From positions 1 through 21,596 of IMG/VR virus record IMGVR_UViG_3300027759_000485: 21,596 bases of DNA. One strand, written 5' to 3'. Shown piece by piece: positions 7,047 to 14,562 of the stretch. The notes below the pieces were generated by a model. That model saw nothing but the letters and a program-made list of their open reading frames with translations, was not told the origin of the DNA and made no database searches. A program made the position numbers and the translations under genes. The first letter of the stretch is position 1. Each line of letters opens with the position of its first letter. This stretch comes from a virus.

Positions 7047-7437
7047 TCTTGGTGAAATTGAACTTCTGACCAAGTTGCTCATTAACACAACTGACACAGA
7101 AGACTATATTGTAAGATTGTATCAGAATAATTATAGCCCAAGCAATACCACCGTTGTTGGTGATTTTACCGAAGCCAACTTTACCAATTACACAGCTAAA
7201 ACTATTGCAAGAAGTGATTGGGCATCTCCTTCAACTTTTGCCACCAAAGCCGAATCGAGTGTTACTGCTCAATCTTGGACTTGTGGCATTACTGGTAATA
7301 CATTATATGGATATTATGTAATTGGCTCGACATCGGGAGTATGTTTGTGGGCAGAACAATTCGCTGCTTCTAGGATTTTAGTTGACGGAGACATTCTTAA
7401 TCTTACTCCAAAATTTACTCTTTCAAGCGCAAACTAA
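7027..7437 (+). CDS. small phage structural-type protein
   Basis: Starting at the ATG at 7027 gives 136 aa beginning MALVVPDLGEIELLTKLL; an excellent AAGGAGG ends a few bases upstream, inside the phoH coding end, so I prefer this to the in-frame TTG/ATG region further upstream. The sequence matches the style of a recurring uncharacterised phage family: an N-terminal helix after a short hydrophobic start, VRLYQNNYSPSNTTVVGDFTEANF (middle part given here), then YGYYVIG, CLWAEQF and a final beta strand before the end. Such proteins sit among virion genes and are assumed to be structural. Function otherwise unknown. Confidence 0.8.
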   Translation: MALVVPDLGEIELLTKLLINTTDTEDYIVRLYQNNYSPSNTTVVGDFTEANFTNYTAKTIARSDWASPSTFATKAESSVTAQSWTCGITGNTLYGYYVIGSTSGVCLWAEQFAASRILVDGDILNLTPKFTLSSAN

Positions 7438-7468
7438 TTCTTTTGCTGTTGCGTGGTAAATAATTTAT

Positions 7469-8866
7469 ATGACCGTATACAACGACACCATGAATGACGG
7501 TGTGGAGATAAATGGCTCCGCATTAGTAATAGCAAAAGTCAATGTTGACATTGATTTTTATTGGTCAGTAAACAATACAATAGAAGTTGATTTAAGTTTT
7601 GAGTGGTCAATTGGAGAAATACCTCTTTACTGGTATGTGATTGAAGGATATTTGAATCCTCCAGATGCCACTCAAGCTTTGGCGATAACAGTTCCAGAAA
7701 AACAAAACTTCATTCAAACAATACTTGCAAGAACTCCGAAGGAAGTTTGTGAGTATTTTGAAAGAGAAAAGTTACCTTGGCAAATTGTCAATATAAAGCG
7801 TTATAGACAGCCAGCAGACATTTATCTTAATGATCCAAATGTTTACACTAATGTTCTTGATCTTTTGAATTTTCAATGTCCTCAATTTTTAGTAAGCACA
7901 AATGCTATTACTTACATAGGAATGTCCGCCTCTGCCATTCCGGTTATTGCAAATTATATTGGAAGCGGAATTGCTAGTTTTTCTGGTAGCGCCTCAGCCT
8001 CTATTATATCTGGCGGCACAACTCCGACATCATCTTCGTTTTCATATGCGAGTACAGGTTTAGTTATTACAACAGGTGGATATGGATTATACGATTCATC
8101 TTTGCAGTTTGATTATTTGACTTATGCCGGAATAACCACTTATTTGGAACAAGAGGTTCTGTTCGGGTTGGGTTCAAGCACTGTGACTATTGTCCCAGCA
8201 GCCAACACTATCGCAACTGCATGTGGTGCATGTACGGCATTTCCTTCTGAGCTTTATTTGCAAATAAACTTAGAAAATTCAAACATTTTCTCTAAATTTC
8301 TGCAAAGAAATAATTTAGAGTTTAGCAAAGTCATGTCATTTTTTTATAATAGGCGTTTGGAGTCTTGGCTGGCTTTTCAACATTTTGTTGGACTTTCTGA
8401 TGACAACACCACTGATGAAACATGGAGGTTTCAATTTGAGTGGAGTTGCACAACTAATTTCGGTGACTCGACTGGATTTCCAATGCTTAAGTTTTCCATG
8501 CTTGTTACAAGGAAAAATTTGGAAACAGGACTTAGTATGGATACAAGATTAGCAATTATTTTTACAACAGATTCAGTTTGTTCTGCAATCAGAAATTTCA
8601 AACAAGATTTATTATTTGATTTGAACACTAAAACTAAATATGTCACAAGCATAATAGGAGTTGTGGCCAGCAATGTTTTATTGTCTGATAAAATAGGAAT
8701 ATTCGGTTCAACATATTGGCAATCAAAACCAACTTTAAGCGTCAGAATTTCAAGTCAAAACACAACTATTACTACAGAAATGCAAGATATTTCTTTCATA
8801 GTTCCTCAGAATCCATCTGTATTTCAAGATCAGACTCTTTTCCAGAGATCGAATACTAATGTATAA
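7469..8866 (+). CDS. 465-aa structural-type protein
   Basis: Large, low-charge, beta-rich and Ser/Thr-rich protein between other virion-type genes. It opens with alternating strands (VDIDFYWSVNN, VDLSFEWSIGEIPLYWYV), has a Gly/Ser/Ala-rich low-complexity middle (around IGSGIASFSGSASAS), then a CGAC pair (C252, C255) followed by a conserved-looking block, LQINLENSNIFSKFLQRN, and a C-terminal region with WRFQFEWSC and KFSMLVTRKNL. No catalytic motif, signal peptide or membrane helix. I associate the CxxC-plus-SxFLxRN arrangement with uncharacterised virion proteins of large phages but cannot name it. No clear ribosome binding site is visible before the ATG. Confidence 0.68.
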   Translation: MTVYNDTMNDGVEINGSALVIAKVNVDIDFYWSVNNTIEVDLSFEWSIGEIPLYWYVIEGYLNPPDATQALAITVPEKQNFIQTILARTPKEVCEYFEREKLPWQIVNIKRYRQPADIYLNDPNVYTNVLDLLNFQCPQFLVSTNAITYIGMSASAIPVIANYIGSGIASFSGSASASIISGGTTPTSSSFSYASTGLVITTGGYGLYDSSLQFDYLTYAGITTYLEQEVLFGLGSSTVTIVPAANTIATACGACTAFPSELYLQINLENSNIFSKFLQRNNLEFSKVMSFFYNRRLESWLAFQHFVGLSDDNTTDETWRFQFEWSCTTNFGDSTGFPMLKFSMLVTRKNLETGLSMDTRLAIIFTTDSVCSAIRNFKQDLLFDLNTKTKYVTSIIGVVASNVLLSDKIGIFGSTYWQSKPTLSVRISSQNTTITTEMQDISFIVPQNPSVFQDQTLFQRSNTNV

Positions 8867-8873
8867 TTGAATT

Positions 8874-9179
8874 ATGGAAAACATTCTTTTGAGCATTGTG
8901 ATCTTTTTATTGATTGTTAATTTGACACTTTATTTTTTCCTTTCCGTTTACATTGTCAGAATGAATAACAGGTTTGATTCTTTGATATCAGAACTTATAC
9001 AGTTGATATCATTAAATGATTCGGAGCCTGTTGTTCCTCCTGATCCTGCCAGCAAGCCTAAAACTTGGGATGAGAAATACGAGATGGAAATTGAAATGAT
9101 GACAAGAAGAATGAGGCAAGATTCTGGTCTTGCTGACATACCAACTGTTAGAAGTTACGACTTGTCATCGGAAAATTAA
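8874..9179 (+). CDS. single-pass membrane protein, N-terminal anchor
   Basis: 101-aa protein with one strongly hydrophobic helix at residues 4-28 (ILLSIVIFLLIVNLTLYFFL), followed by an amphipathic coil-like stretch (RMNNRFDSLISELIQLI), a Pro-rich linker (EPVVPPDPASKPK) and an acidic/Met-Arg-rich tail (EKYEMEIEMMTRRMRQ). The layout is that of a small membrane-anchored phage protein with a cytosolic tail. It begins 7 bases after the preceding stop and probably belongs to the same transcript. Not recognised; a spanin or holin role is not supported by what is visible. Confidence 0.7.
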   Translation: MENILLSIVIFLLIVNLTLYFFLSVYIVRMNNRFDSLISELIQLISLNDSEPVVPPDPASKPKTWDEKYEMEIEMMTRRMRQDSGLADIPTVRSYDLSSEN

Positions 9180-9255
9180 ATTGAAAAAAACTTTGTTGCT
9201 TATTTTGCAAAAATTTGGTAAAAGGTGATGAGGCGTTAGTTTTTACGAATTGGCT

Positions 9256-9270
9256 CGTCACTAGGTGACG
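9256..9270 (+). promoter_or_regulatory. hairpin overlapping the amidoligase ribosome binding site
   Basis: CGTCAC-TAG-GTGACG is a perfect 6-bp inverted repeat with a 3-base loop, ending one base before the ATG at 9272. Its loop and right arm contain AGGTG, the only Shine-Dalgarno-like stretch for this gene, so folding would sequester it. This could dampen translation. The structure is short and could also be chance. Confidence 0.35.
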
Positions 9271-9271
9271 C

Positions 9272-10273
9272 ATGGAAACACTCAAAATTAAGTATGTCAA
9301 TTTTTCTAGCATGAGGAGATTCGGCGTTGAAATAGAAGTTGGCCATGAAGTGAAGAAGAAAGATGTTCACTTGGCAATAAAGTCTTCTTCTCAACACGAT
9401 GTCTATACAAGCCGATATGGATTGTCGAGCAATAACAGGTATTGGCATGTAAAAGATGATGCTACTTGTGGAATCAAGGGAAGAAAAGGCCCCAAGGGTG
9501 TCGAGATAGCTTCTTTTGTAGGACACGGAAATCAAGACATCGATCATATTTCGCAAATTGCTGGAATTCTTTCTCAAATAGGATGCAAAACGAATGATAA
9601 TTGCGGTCTTCACATTCATGCCGAGGCTGTTGATTTTACGATAGAGCAATGCAGTATATTGGTTGCTTACTGGGTTAAGATAGAAAAAATTCTCAGTATG
9701 GCTTTGCCAATTAGAAGAAATAGAAGCGAATATTGCAAATTCACTTTTCCTCATGATGCTTCTTTTGATTTCAAATTGTGCAGAGAGACAAAATATTCAG
9801 CCGATTTGTTTTGGCAAATAATTTCTCCCAAGAATTTGGGTTTTTTTGATAATGAAGACAGAAGGTTCAATTTGAATCTTGTTAATTTTGTTCGATCAAT
9901 TAGAGATCAGAATTTACATAGAAAAACAATTGAGCTTAGATGGCCTGAAGGTTCTCTTGATCCAATAGACATTAGTTGTTGGACTAGGTTGTTTTTGTCA
10001 TTTGTTGAAAATTGCAAGTTTATGATCATGCCAAATAATTTGGAGGATCTTTCTTTGCAGCAAACATTATGTTGTTTTGGTCTTGAAAATTTACAATCAT
10101 TTACGATTTTCAGTAGGAATATGCATGAAACTAAGACTTGGTTTCTTGAAAGGATAATCAAGCATGAATCGGATTCTGTTGAATTTTACAATGATGAAAA
10201 AATTCGCAATACGGTAATAGAAGCTAAAGAAATACTGAATAAAATGTGGTCGCCCTTGAGGAGATATGCTTGA
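9272..10273 (+). CDS. putative amidoligase (COOH-NH2 ligase, glutamine-synthetase-like fold)
   Basis: The 333-aa protein shows the amidoligase family pattern: FGVEIEV (residues 17-23) at the start, WHVKDDATCG (58-67), GVEIAS (76-81), the central CGLHIHAEA (111-119), LPIRRNRSEYC (146-155) and KTIELRWPEGSLDP in the second half. The acidic residues, the H-x-H and the late E-x-R match the ATP/metal-binding arrangement of the glutamine-synthetase-like fold. These enzymes join a carboxylate to an amine using ATP and are linked to peptide tagging, cell-wall or small-peptide modification; phages carry them with unknown substrates. The ATG at 9272 follows AGGTG inside a hairpin; an ATG at 9311 (MRRFGVEIEV) is an alternative start. 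Confidence 0.85.
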   Translation: METLKIKYVNFSSMRRFGVEIEVGHEVKKKDVHLAIKSSSQHDVYTSRYGLSSNNRYWHVKDDATCGIKGRKGPKGVEIASFVGHGNQDIDHISQIAGILSQIGCKTNDNCGLHIHAEAVDFTIEQCSILVAYWVKIEKILSMALPIRRNRSEYCKFTFPHDASFDFKLCRETKYSADLFWQIISPKNLGFFDNEDRRFNLNLVNFVRSIRDQNLHRKTIELRWPEGSLDPIDISCWTRLFLSFVENCKFMIMPNNLEDLSLQQTLCCFGLENLQSFTIFSRNMHETKTWFLERIIKHESDSVEFYNDEKIRNTVIEAKEILNKMWSPLRRYA

Positions 10274-10298
10274 TTTTTACTCATGGTCGATATATAAT
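10270..10298 (+). promoter_or_regulatory. host-type sigma70 promoter for the sigma-like gene
   Basis: TTGATT (10270-10275), a 17-base spacer and TATAAT (10293-10298) form a near-consensus sigma70 promoter overlapping the end of the amidoligase gene. Initiation would fall near 10305, giving a ~60-nt leader before the ATG at 10367. It implies transcription by unmodified host RNA polymerase. Confidence 0.7.
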
Positions 10299-10308
10299 CT
10301 TGATTAGA

Positions 10309-10327
10309 GCCTTTCTTCAAAAAAGGC
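10309..10327 (+). other. 5'-leader hairpin upstream of the sigma-like gene
   Basis: GCCTTT, a 7-base loop and AAAGGC form a 6-bp stem right at the predicted 5' end of the transcript. There is no following T tract, so it is not a good terminator; a role in message stability is possible. Confidence 0.4.
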
Positions 10328-10366
10328 GCAACTAACTGCTAACTTTCAAAACTTTCAAGGATTACT

Positions 10367-10909
10367 ATGACTAAACATGAAATTAACGAACTTATTGTTC
10401 GTCACATTGATTTCTCTGAAAAAATAGCGAGATTGAATTGTAAAAAATATCCCGCAATAAGTTTTGACGAGCTTGTTTCTGCTGCTTACATGGGACTTGT
10501 AATTGCAGCAAATAAGTACAAATTAAATAGAAAAACTAAATTTACTACTTATGCATATTTGAAAATTAATTTTTCTATCAGGATTTACGCCAAAGAAAAC
10601 TATCCTTCTAGATCTAGAGTGAAGCCTTTTTTACACGAACAAATAGACAGATCGATGATGGAAAGTATTCCTTGTAAAAATAAAAATTCAGATGAAAGCG
10701 AGATAGTCGAGGCTTTGACTCAGGGCTTGAATCAAAAAGAAAAAGAGATTTTTCTGGATTACTATCTTAATGGCAAAAGACTATCAGAAATAGCTGTCGA
10801 AAAAATGGTTGATAAATCAAGGATATCTCGAATATTTGAGGATATAAATAAAAAGCTTGCATTAAAATGGGAATACAGGAAATTTGAATTATATTCTATG
10901 ATATCCTAA
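10367..10909 (+). CDS. sigma70-family RNA polymerase sigma factor, gp55-like role
   Basis: A compact 180-aa sigma factor with region 2 and region 4 only. Region 2 spans about residues 32-78: SFDELVSAAYMGLVIAANKY is the core-binding/helix segment and KFTTYAYLKINFSIRIY the -10 recognition part. Residues 121-165 form a region-4-like helix-turn-helix: LNQKEKEIFLDYYLNGKRLSEIAV, then DKSRISRIFEDINKKL. AAGGA precedes the ATG by a few bases, and a clear host-type promoter lies upstream. By analogy with T4 gp55 it may direct RNA polymerase to TATAAATA late promoters, two of which lie in intergenic DNA here; that pairing is inference. T4 gp55 has a weak region 4, while this one looks more canonical. 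Confidence 0.85.
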   Translation: MTKHEINELIVRHIDFSEKIARLNCKKYPAISFDELVSAAYMGLVIAANKYKLNRKTKFTTYAYLKINFSIRIYAKENYPSRSRVKPFLHEQIDRSMMESIPCKNKNSDESEIVEALTQGLNQKEKEIFLDYYLNGKRLSEIAVEKMVDKSRISRIFEDINKKLALKWEYRKFELYSMIS

Positions 10910-10936
10910 ATAAAGTGAACCCATGATTGGTGAAAT

Positions 10937-11794
10937 ATGATCAAAACTCTTATTTTTGTTTTTATGACAACTTGCTCCTTACTAGATCAGGAAAATATTT
11001 CTCAAACACCACCATCTGAAGTCAGTGCCCCATTGATGGAATGGAACAGGTATGTTGGCAAAAATTTCACCATTATGAGCATCGACAACGAGAAAGGCAA
11101 GGAGCTTGTTAATGATCTTGAGAATCTGAAAAAATCAGCCTTAACGAGATGGGGATTTCCTGATGTCAAGTTCACAAAGGAATGCAGAGTATTTGTTGTT
11201 CCAGATTATGATTTGCTCAAAAAATTATTTAATCTAAATGTCGGCAAGGTTCAATTAAGGAAAGAATTGAATGTTATATGGTGTGTTGGGGATGACAAGC
11301 CAAATAAGTCAATTTTTCCTTATTTGACACAAGTTTGTCTTTATGAATATGAAACAGTTGAGTCAACAACTCTGCCAGTTTGGTTCAAAAGGGGTTGTAT
11401 CACACTCAGTACAAGTGTTCCAGATGTGCGTGAAACATTGAAACCTTTCAATGAAATAGCAAGAAAAGAGCAATTCAACCATTCAGCAGAACAAATGTTC
11501 ACATTTACAGAGGAAGATTATAATAAGCAGACAACTGAAAACAAGAAGGTTTTTGATCAACAGGCTGCACTTCTTTGCTTGATGTTGAGAAAAGAGTTCG
11601 GCCAATTTAAGTTGCAGGGATTTCTGAGATTGCAAGCTAGAAATAAGCCGGAAGATGTTTTACAATTAGTTTATGGATTCAAAAGTTTTTCTCAGTTTGA
11701 TAAGCAATATGTTCGATTTATGAAAGAATTGTGTGCTGATATTGCTGACGATCATACACCAGATTCATATTTGGAAATTAAAAATAGTTTTTGA
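10937..11794 (+). CDS. secreted peptidase-MA-like protein lacking the zinc ligands
   Basis: 285 aa with a hydrophobic N-terminus (MIKTLIFVFMTTCS) that looks like a signal peptide; the Cys at 13 could be a non-canonical lipobox (MTTC). Residues 38-50 (YVGKNFTIMSID) and RVFVVPD (84-90) resemble the strands that open peptidase-MA/M61-like domains. Where active relatives read HExxH, this protein has YLTQVCLYEYE (129-139), and the later LPxWLxEG motif reads LPVWFKRG (146-153), with Arg in place of the glutamate ligand. So the fold is suggested but catalysis is probably lost. It follows the sigma gene by 27 bases and precedes a small membrane protein. Function unknown; a binding or structural role is an inference. 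Confidence 0.62.
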   Translation: MIKTLIFVFMTTCSLLDQENISQTPPSEVSAPLMEWNRYVGKNFTIMSIDNEKGKELVNDLENLKKSALTRWGFPDVKFTKECRVFVVPDYDLLKKLFNLNVGKVQLRKELNVIWCVGDDKPNKSIFPYLTQVCLYEYETVESTTLPVWFKRGCITLSTSVPDVRETLKPFNEIARKEQFNHSAEQMFTFTEEDYNKQTTENKKVFDQQAALLCLMLRKEFGQFKLQGFLRLQARNKPEDVLQLVYGFKSFSQFDKQYVRFMKELCADIADDHTPDSYLEIKNSF

Positions 11795-11804
11795 GGATTC
11801 CCCT

Positions 11805-12104
11805 ATGATTTATCTCATGTCTTGGATTATTTTTGGCTTGATGGTTGGCTATATTGCTAAGGTTTTTCACCCCGGTGAGGAACCAGTTGGTTATTTGCCG
11901 ACAATTGGAATTGGCGTTGGAGGGACATTTATTGGCGGGGCCATAAATTATCTACTTGGATATGGAGGAAGTCCATTTCAAGCTTCTGGTTTTGTGATGT
12001 CAATTCTAGGCGGCGTAATATGCTGCGCCTCTTGGAGGTATTATAAACTGAAGACCGAACAGAGTGGACCTAAGTCTTTTTTAAGTGGAAAGAAAGTTGG
12101 TTAA
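11805..12104 (+). CDS. GlsB/YeaQ/YmgE-family membrane protein
   Basis: 99-aa, three-helix, glycine-rich membrane protein. SWIIFGLMVGYIAKVFHPGEEP (start shown) is the hallmark first helix plus the PG loop of the GlsB/YeaQ/YmgE 'transglycosylase-associated' family, followed by GIGVGGTFIGGAIN and a third helix SGFVMSILGGVICC; a short basic tail ends the protein. The start at 11805 is chosen because GAGG (11793-11796) sits 8 bases upstream and the family begins with this helix; the reading frame open further upstream lies inside the preceding gene. Bacterial members are induced by stress in the cytoplasmic membrane, with unclear function. Finding one in a phage suggests host acquisition. Confidence 0.85.
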   Translation: MIYLMSWIIFGLMVGYIAKVFHPGEEPVGYLPTIGIGVGGTFIGGAINYLLGYGGSPFQASGFVMSILGGVICCASWRYYKLKTEQSGPKSFLSGKKVG

Positions 12105-12117
12105 TTGACTGTCAATT
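12103..12117. promoter_or_regulatory. 15-bp near-perfect palindrome in the gap before 12159
   Basis: AATTGAC-T-GTCAATT is a perfect 7-bp inverted repeat around one base, beginning in the last codon of the preceding gene. It contains TTGACT, but no good -10 hexamer lies 16-18 bases away. It may be an operator or a short hairpin; there is no T tract. Confidence 0.3.
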
Positions 12118-12158
12118 GATACAATTAATCCATGCAAGAAGGCGATGGGTAATAGATC

Positions 12159-12398
12159 ATGCTAGATAAAACTGTTGTAGAAGCTCTTAAAAAAACATAT
12201 TCTAATTTGCACCCTCTGCTTTTTTACAGATCAACAGAGAAAGCAAAGAGTAATGGTGATCTTTTCGATATCGTTGATACGGTGCCGCACAAGTATCCTC
12301 TTATGTGGAACGAAAAGGAAAATAGGTGGTCAAATGTCGCTGATCCTTATTTTGTGGAACAATTTCTAAGCGACTTCAATCAGAAAAACACCACTTGA
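12159..12398 (+). CDS. small hypothetical protein
   Basis: 79-aa soluble, mixed-charge protein with several aromatic residues (YPLMWNEKENRWSNVADPYF). No signal peptide, membrane helix or recognised motif. The ribosome binding site is weak (GATGGGTAATAGATC before ATG). It is followed after 21 bases by another unrecognised gene in the same direction. I do not recognise the family. Confidence 0.6.
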   Translation: MLDKTVVEALKKTYSNLHPLLFYRSTEKAKSNGDLFDIVDTVPHKYPLMWNEKENRWSNVADPYFVEQFLSDFNQKNTT

Positions 12399-12419
12399 TA
12401 AAGCGGTATCATTAAAATC

Positions 12420-13082
12420 ATGCGCTTATACGAAGAATATTTCAAAAGACATAAAATAAATGATGTGCCTCTGGTCCATCATGTCAATAATAGTTGCATT
12501 GTATTCAGAACTAAAGATTATAAAATTTGGTATGATTTATTGTCGATTGATACAATAGTCAGCAGTAATTTTACTTTACCATCTGCTGGAATTCTAAATA
12601 TAAAATGGATTTATAGTGATCATCATCCCGGTCACTATGAAGTTTCATTACATTGTCAAATACATGATGGCTATCTCAATGATAAAATTTTTATGAACAA
12701 GATGATTTCAAACATTAAATGGCATGATTATGAAAGTTTTATACATTCTTGCATGAAAAATTTCATGAATGTTGATTTAGTCAGGGATAAAGATGAAGCT
12801 TTCGTTTTATGCTGGGAAATGTTTGTGGCATCTTATGATAGCTGGTTCTCAAAACAAGGAGGAGAAATCAAGTATATGCTTTTTCAAACCTTGGATGAAG
12901 AATTAGATACAGCCACAAGGATTGATTTCATAGCAGAAATTCTAAAAAAATTAGCTTATACTTCTCCCGGTGTGTTTCGCAATTGGAAATACGAAGTGTT
13001 AAATAAAGTGCAGTATTTTGCTGACTGGTTTCTAGAATTGATTGATAAAAATGCTAAAGAACTATTGCCCTGTAAGGATTAA
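12420..13082 (+). CDS. hypothetical protein, Trp/His/Cys-containing
   Basis: 220-aa soluble protein, first of three consecutive unrecognised genes of similar size (12420-14558). It is rich in aromatic residues and His (YSDHHPGHYEVSLHCQIHDG around residues 65-85), with helical segments towards the C-terminus (DFIAEILKKLAY, YFADWFLELIDKNAKEL). No membrane segment and no known catalytic motif. No strong ribosome binding site precedes the ATG. The end overlaps the next frame. Unknown function. Confidence 0.68.
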   Translation: MRLYEEYFKRHKINDVPLVHHVNNSCIVFRTKDYKIWYDLLSIDTIVSSNFTLPSAGILNIKWIYSDHHPGHYEVSLHCQIHDGYLNDKIFMNKMISNIKWHDYESFIHSCMKNFMNVDLVRDKDEAFVLCWEMFVASYDSWFSKQGGEIKYMLFQTLDEELDTATRIDFIAEILKKLAYTSPGVFRNWKYEVLNKVQYFADWFLELIDKNAKELLPCKD

Positions 13083-13881
13083 AAATCCTGTTTCAAAAAA
13101 CTCTTTAGTTCGTCTTCTGACGGACCAGAAAATGCATATTATTTTCTGTGGTCAACATTTTGCTGATTACAAACTTGATGTGGTTGGCGATTATATCGAA
13201 GTAGAGGAAGTATCGGAGGTAGATGATGGATGGATGGCCTCCATATGTCAAAAAACCAATTTAATTGATTATCACGACAGCACTCTTCTTCTTGGTGGAA
13301 TTAATTTTTTTGATAACACCAACAATAAAATGGCATCTTTATGTGTTGTGAGTAGTAGCGACAACAATGATTACCTGAGAGTGATAAATCCCATCAATTC
13401 TTTTTGCAATTTAAGCCCAGATCAAGTATTAGATGTTGTTTTTTATGGTAGCATAAATGATTGTTGGGCTGCACATCTATCATCGAAAGATTTGTGCCTT
13501 GAAATGATTCAAAGTTCAATCAAACCAACAAAACACATTTTGAAAAATGAAAAAACTCCATTGATGGAATATTTTTTTAGATTTAGATTCAATCGTAGCA
13601 GCATTGAGACTTTATCTAGTTTGCCATTTGCCAAGATGGATGGTGGATTTATACTTTTCTTAAATTCAAAGCAACAAAGAAGTGTTTTGAAGGTCACATG
13701 TTGCTGGCGTGGAAAAAACTCAATTTACAAAGCTTTATTGCTACCCAAGATTCCGAGTCATAATTTTAATTTTTTTGGCAAGAAACAAAATAAACAATGT
13801 TTGCAATCTAAGGTTTCTTTTGAGAAAATTGAATCGAATTCATTGGATTATGGTTGCACAGTCCTTCTATCAAAGGTGTGA
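13051..13881 (+). CDS. hypothetical protein, start uncertain
   Basis: From the ATG at 13051 the product is 276 aa; it overlaps the preceding gene by 32 bases. No good ribosome binding site precedes 13051; an AAGGA lies at 13074-13078 but no standard start follows at proper spacing, and the next in-frame ATG is 13132 (MHIIFCGQHFADYKL). The protein looks globular and soluble, with strand-rich segments (DSTLLLGGINFFD, MASLCVVSSS, DQVLDVVFYGS) and a basic C-terminal third. No motif recognised. It ends 5 bases before the next start, suggesting one operon. Confidence 0.65.
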   Translation: MLKNYCPVRIKNPVSKNSLVRLLTDQKMHIIFCGQHFADYKLDVVGDYIEVEEVSEVDDGWMASICQKTNLIDYHDSTLLLGGINFFDNTNNKMASLCVVSSSDNNDYLRVINPINSFCNLSPDQVLDVVFYGSINDCWAAHLSSKDLCLEMIQSSIKPTKHILKNEKTPLMEYFFRFRFNRSSIETLSSLPFAKMDGGFILFLNSKQQRSVLKVTCCWRGKNSIYKALLLPKIPSHNFNFFGKKQNKQCLQSKVSFEKIESNSLDYGCTVLLSKV

Positions 13882-13886
13882 TAGGT

Positions 13887-14558
13887 ATGGTAAAATTAGA
13901 TATCATAAATTTGCCTTGTAGGGAAATCACCATGACATATTGCAATCCTCCTTCAGGAGGATTTGCTATAGAGAAGGAAGCAAACAGATTAGTGAATTGG
14001 GACCATTGCCGTGAGCAGTTTGCGGTTAGATTTCTTGAAAAAACAGAGGGTTTTTATTTTTGTCATAAAGCATGTGAAGCTGATAGCGTTACTTGCTTTC
14101 TCAATAAATTTGAAAACATACTTTCGACTAGTGAAGGTTGTGATCTAATGGAAAAAACTCAATTTGCTCACACCAATCAGGAAAAAGTTCTTTATGTGAA
14201 ACCAAGTTCTTTTTGGAAGGATTGTTTTTTTAAGAGATCATTGTTTACAATATTAGCTCGTTGCTCTCAAAATTATTTGCCTCACAAAGACAATTTTGAT
14301 GAAGCTCTTTTTTCTCCAAACTTCAAAGAATCAACATACACATATGAAACTAAACCTGCTGTATTGAGATTTATGTTTGGATTCACCAAGTATACTGGTA
14401 TATCTCCTGTTACGGCTGAGTCTACAGTTGTCAAGCATGGCTGGAAAGAGGAGTTTTATAAACTTGACGAATCAGAAATAAGAAATCGCTTAGTTCTGCC
14501 AGATGGCGTAAAAAAGAAGTGTAACATTGTTGGATCTGATTCATTGTGGGGGTCATGA
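13887..14558 (+). CDS. hypothetical Cys-rich protein
   Basis: The ATG at 13887 follows AAGGTG by about 8 bases and gives 223 aa; an ATG at 13932 (MTYCNPPSGGFAIEKE), behind TAGGGA, is an alternative start. The product has about ten Cys spread along its length (for example FYFCHKACEADSVTCF and CDLMEKTQ), more than its neighbours, but not in a recognised zinc-finger spacing. The C-terminal half contains LPHKDNFDEALFSPNF and RFMFGFTKYTG. No signal peptide or membrane segment. Function unknown. The end overlaps the likely leader of the phosphoesterase gene. Confidence 0.65.
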   Translation: MVKLDIINLPCREITMTYCNPPSGGFAIEKEANRLVNWDHCREQFAVRFLEKTEGFYFCHKACEADSVTCFLNKFENILSTSEGCDLMEKTQFAHTNQEKVLYVKPSSFWKDCFFKRSLFTILARCSQNYLPHKDNFDEALFSPNFKESTYTYETKPAVLRFMFGFTKYTGISPVTAESTVVKHGWKEEFYKLDESEIRNRLVLPDGVKKKCNIVGSDSLWGS

Positions 14559-14562
14559 TATT

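Noticed and set aside
10843-10850. A third exact TATAAATA on the plus strand, inside the sigma-like gene.
   Set aside because: It lies in coding sequence (residues EDINK), 80+ bases before the next gene; about two chance copies per strand are expected in DNA this AT-rich.
12105-12133. TTGACT as a -35 element for the gene at 12159.
   Set aside because: No -10 hexamer at 16-18 bases; TACAAT is only 9 bases away. Kept only as a palindrome.
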